64,000 bases of DNA, from positions 119,793 through 183,792 of the forward strand of contig CAVQUV010000006.1 in assembly GCA_963716855.1 (NCBI GenBank). The letters are read 5' to 3'. The notes beneath the pieces are model-generated. The model was given only the letters and a program-made list of their open reading frames with translations, made no database searches and was not told where the DNA came from. Below are positions 63,251 to 64,000 of this stretch, piece by piece (position 1 is the first letter of the stretch; each line of letters begins with the position of its first letter). Origin of the DNA: JAGVSZ01 sp963716855 (lineage in GTDB: Bacteria > Pseudomonadota > Gammaproteobacteria > Burkholderiales > SG8-39). Made by a program: the position numbers and the translations under genes.

Positions 63251-64000
63251 ATGAGCGCACCCATGTCCAGTGCCGCCCTCGGTCCGCCCGGCGCGAAGCC
63301 CGGGCAGGCCGGCGCGCAAGCCGGCGCGCAGGCCGCCGGTCAGGAGTCCGCGCTGTGGGCGGTGCTCGCCAGTGCGGCGGACGCACGCGAATACTGCCAA
63401 AGCTGGCTTGCGATTCAGTGTCGCCTGATCCCCGGGGTGCTCGGCGGGGTGGTGCTGCTGCGTCTGCCGGGCGCCGAGAGCTACTCCGCGGTCGCGGTGT
63501 GGCCCGACGTGCGGCGCGACATGAGCTACCTCACGCCGACGGCCCAGCAGGCGCTGATGGAACGTCGCGGTGTCGTCGCGCCGCGCAAGGACGCGCCGGA
63601 TCCTGCGACGGCGAGCACCTATATCGGTTACCCGGTCGAAGCCGTCGGCGTCCTCCATGGCGTCGTCGTTCTCGACGTCGCCCCACGCCCCGAGGCCGAC
63701 CTCCAGGCGAGCCTGCGGCAGCTGCACTGGGGCGCAGCGGGCCTCGAGTTGATGCTCTGCCAGCAGGAGGTCGTGCGGGTCGGCGAGACGCGGGACCGGC
63801 TGCAGGCGGTGCTCGAGGTCGTTGCCTCGGCCGCGGCGCATGACCGCTATGCCGGGGCCGCGACCGCGCTCGTGACCGATCTCGCCACGCGGCTCAACTG
63901 CGATCGCGTGAGCATCGGCTTCGTGCATGGAGGCCAGATCAAGATCGAGGCCGTCTCCCACAGCGCGCAATTCAAGGAGCGCACCAACCTCCTGCGCGCG
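63251..64000 (+). CDS. GAF-domain protein, 3' end outside window
   Basis: The first 250 residues of a protein whose frame is still open at the window edge. After an Ala/Gly/Gln-rich start comes one domain (YCQSWLAIQCRLIPGVLGGVVLL) resembling a GAF sensor domain, then a second likely GAF domain starting ATALVTDLATRLNCDRVSIGFV. The linker RLQAVLEVVASAAA is probably helical. From general knowledge, similar betaproteobacterial proteins continue into an HlyD-like efflux adaptor region, but that part is not visible. The ATG is preceded by gcaggaa. Confidence 0.75.
   Translation, partial: MSAPMSSAALGPPGAKPGQAGAQAGAQAAGQESALWAVLASAADAREYCQSWLAIQCRLIPGVLGGVVLLRLPGAESYSAVAVWPDVRRDMSYLTPTAQQALMERRGVVAPRKDAPDPATASTYIGYPVEAVGVLHGVVVLDVAPRPEADLQASLRQLHWGAAGLELMLCQQEVVRVGETRDRLQAVLEVVASAAAHDRYAGAATALVTDLATRLNCDRVSIGFVHGGQIKIEAVSHSAQFKERTNLLRA

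Overview
The window is about 64 kb of GC-rich DNA from a Gram-negative bacterium, most probably a betaproteobacterium. The main evidence is gene order: yceF/yceD-rpmF-plsX-fabH-fabD-fabG-acpP-fabF-ygfX-rpoE-rseA-rseB-mucD-lepA-lepB-DUF4845-rnc-era-recO-pdxJ-acpS-nagZ, a Bug-type periplasmic binding protein and a DUF3467 gene. The species cannot be read from the sequence alone.

Layout. 1-3114: the end of a sugar ABC transporter operon (two permeases, one ATPase) followed by a class II aldolase-like gene. 3382-13785: a same-strand run of twelve genes, many with overlapping stops and starts, that looks like a dedicated acyl-chain synthesis and transfer system. It holds an ICMT-like membrane methyltransferase, two paralogous exported alpha/beta hydrolases flanking a condensation-domain-like acyltransferase, a FabL-type enoyl reductase, a FabG-type ketoreductase, an AcpXL-like carrier protein, a double-hotdog dehydratase, a complete ketosynthase, a second ketosynthase lacking the catalytic Cys (and frameshifted), and an LpxL-family acyltransferase. 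The order acp-dehydratase-KAS-KAS-acyltransferase resembles the acpXL cluster that makes the very long chain acyl group of rhizobial lipid A.

13782-20305: a Tat-exported GH1 glycosidase, a ZnuB-like permease with an unusual C-terminal extension, a ZnuA-like binding protein, and two paralogous exported acetamidase/formamidase-like genes, one intact and one broken by several indels. 20612-21415: a metallo-beta-lactamase-fold hydrolase of the AHL-lactonase type. 21475-26472: a 4.9 kb segment bounded by an intact tRNA-Asn gene and a degenerate copy of that gene's 3' half plus terminator, the pattern left by integration at a tRNA. It carries a heavily frameshifted quinol nitric-oxide reductase, a ligM-like O-demethylase with one frameshift, a small hypothetical gene and several hairpins, but no visible integrase.

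26571-32294: a YeiH-type transporter, an aromatic/aspartate aminotransferase, uvrB and a low-molecular-weight phosphatase. 32301-38351: rne, then divergent rluC, a HAD phosphatase, a Rieske protein and an S49 peptidase. 38348-46364: an RsmI-like methylase and yceF, divergent from the housekeeping fatty-acid cluster. 46497-58103: the sigma-E regulon core (rpoE-rseA-rseB-mucD) followed by translation, secretion, RNA-processing and cofactor genes. 58110-64000: efp, uvrC, pgsA, tRNA-Gly, tRNA-Cys, a Bug protein, tRNA-Leu, a DUF3467 gene and a GAF-domain gene cut by the window end.

The housekeeping half reads cleanly. Frame breaks are concentrated in accessory DNA (11.97 kb and 19.2-25.4 kb), which suggests decay, although assembly error cannot be excluded from sequence alone.
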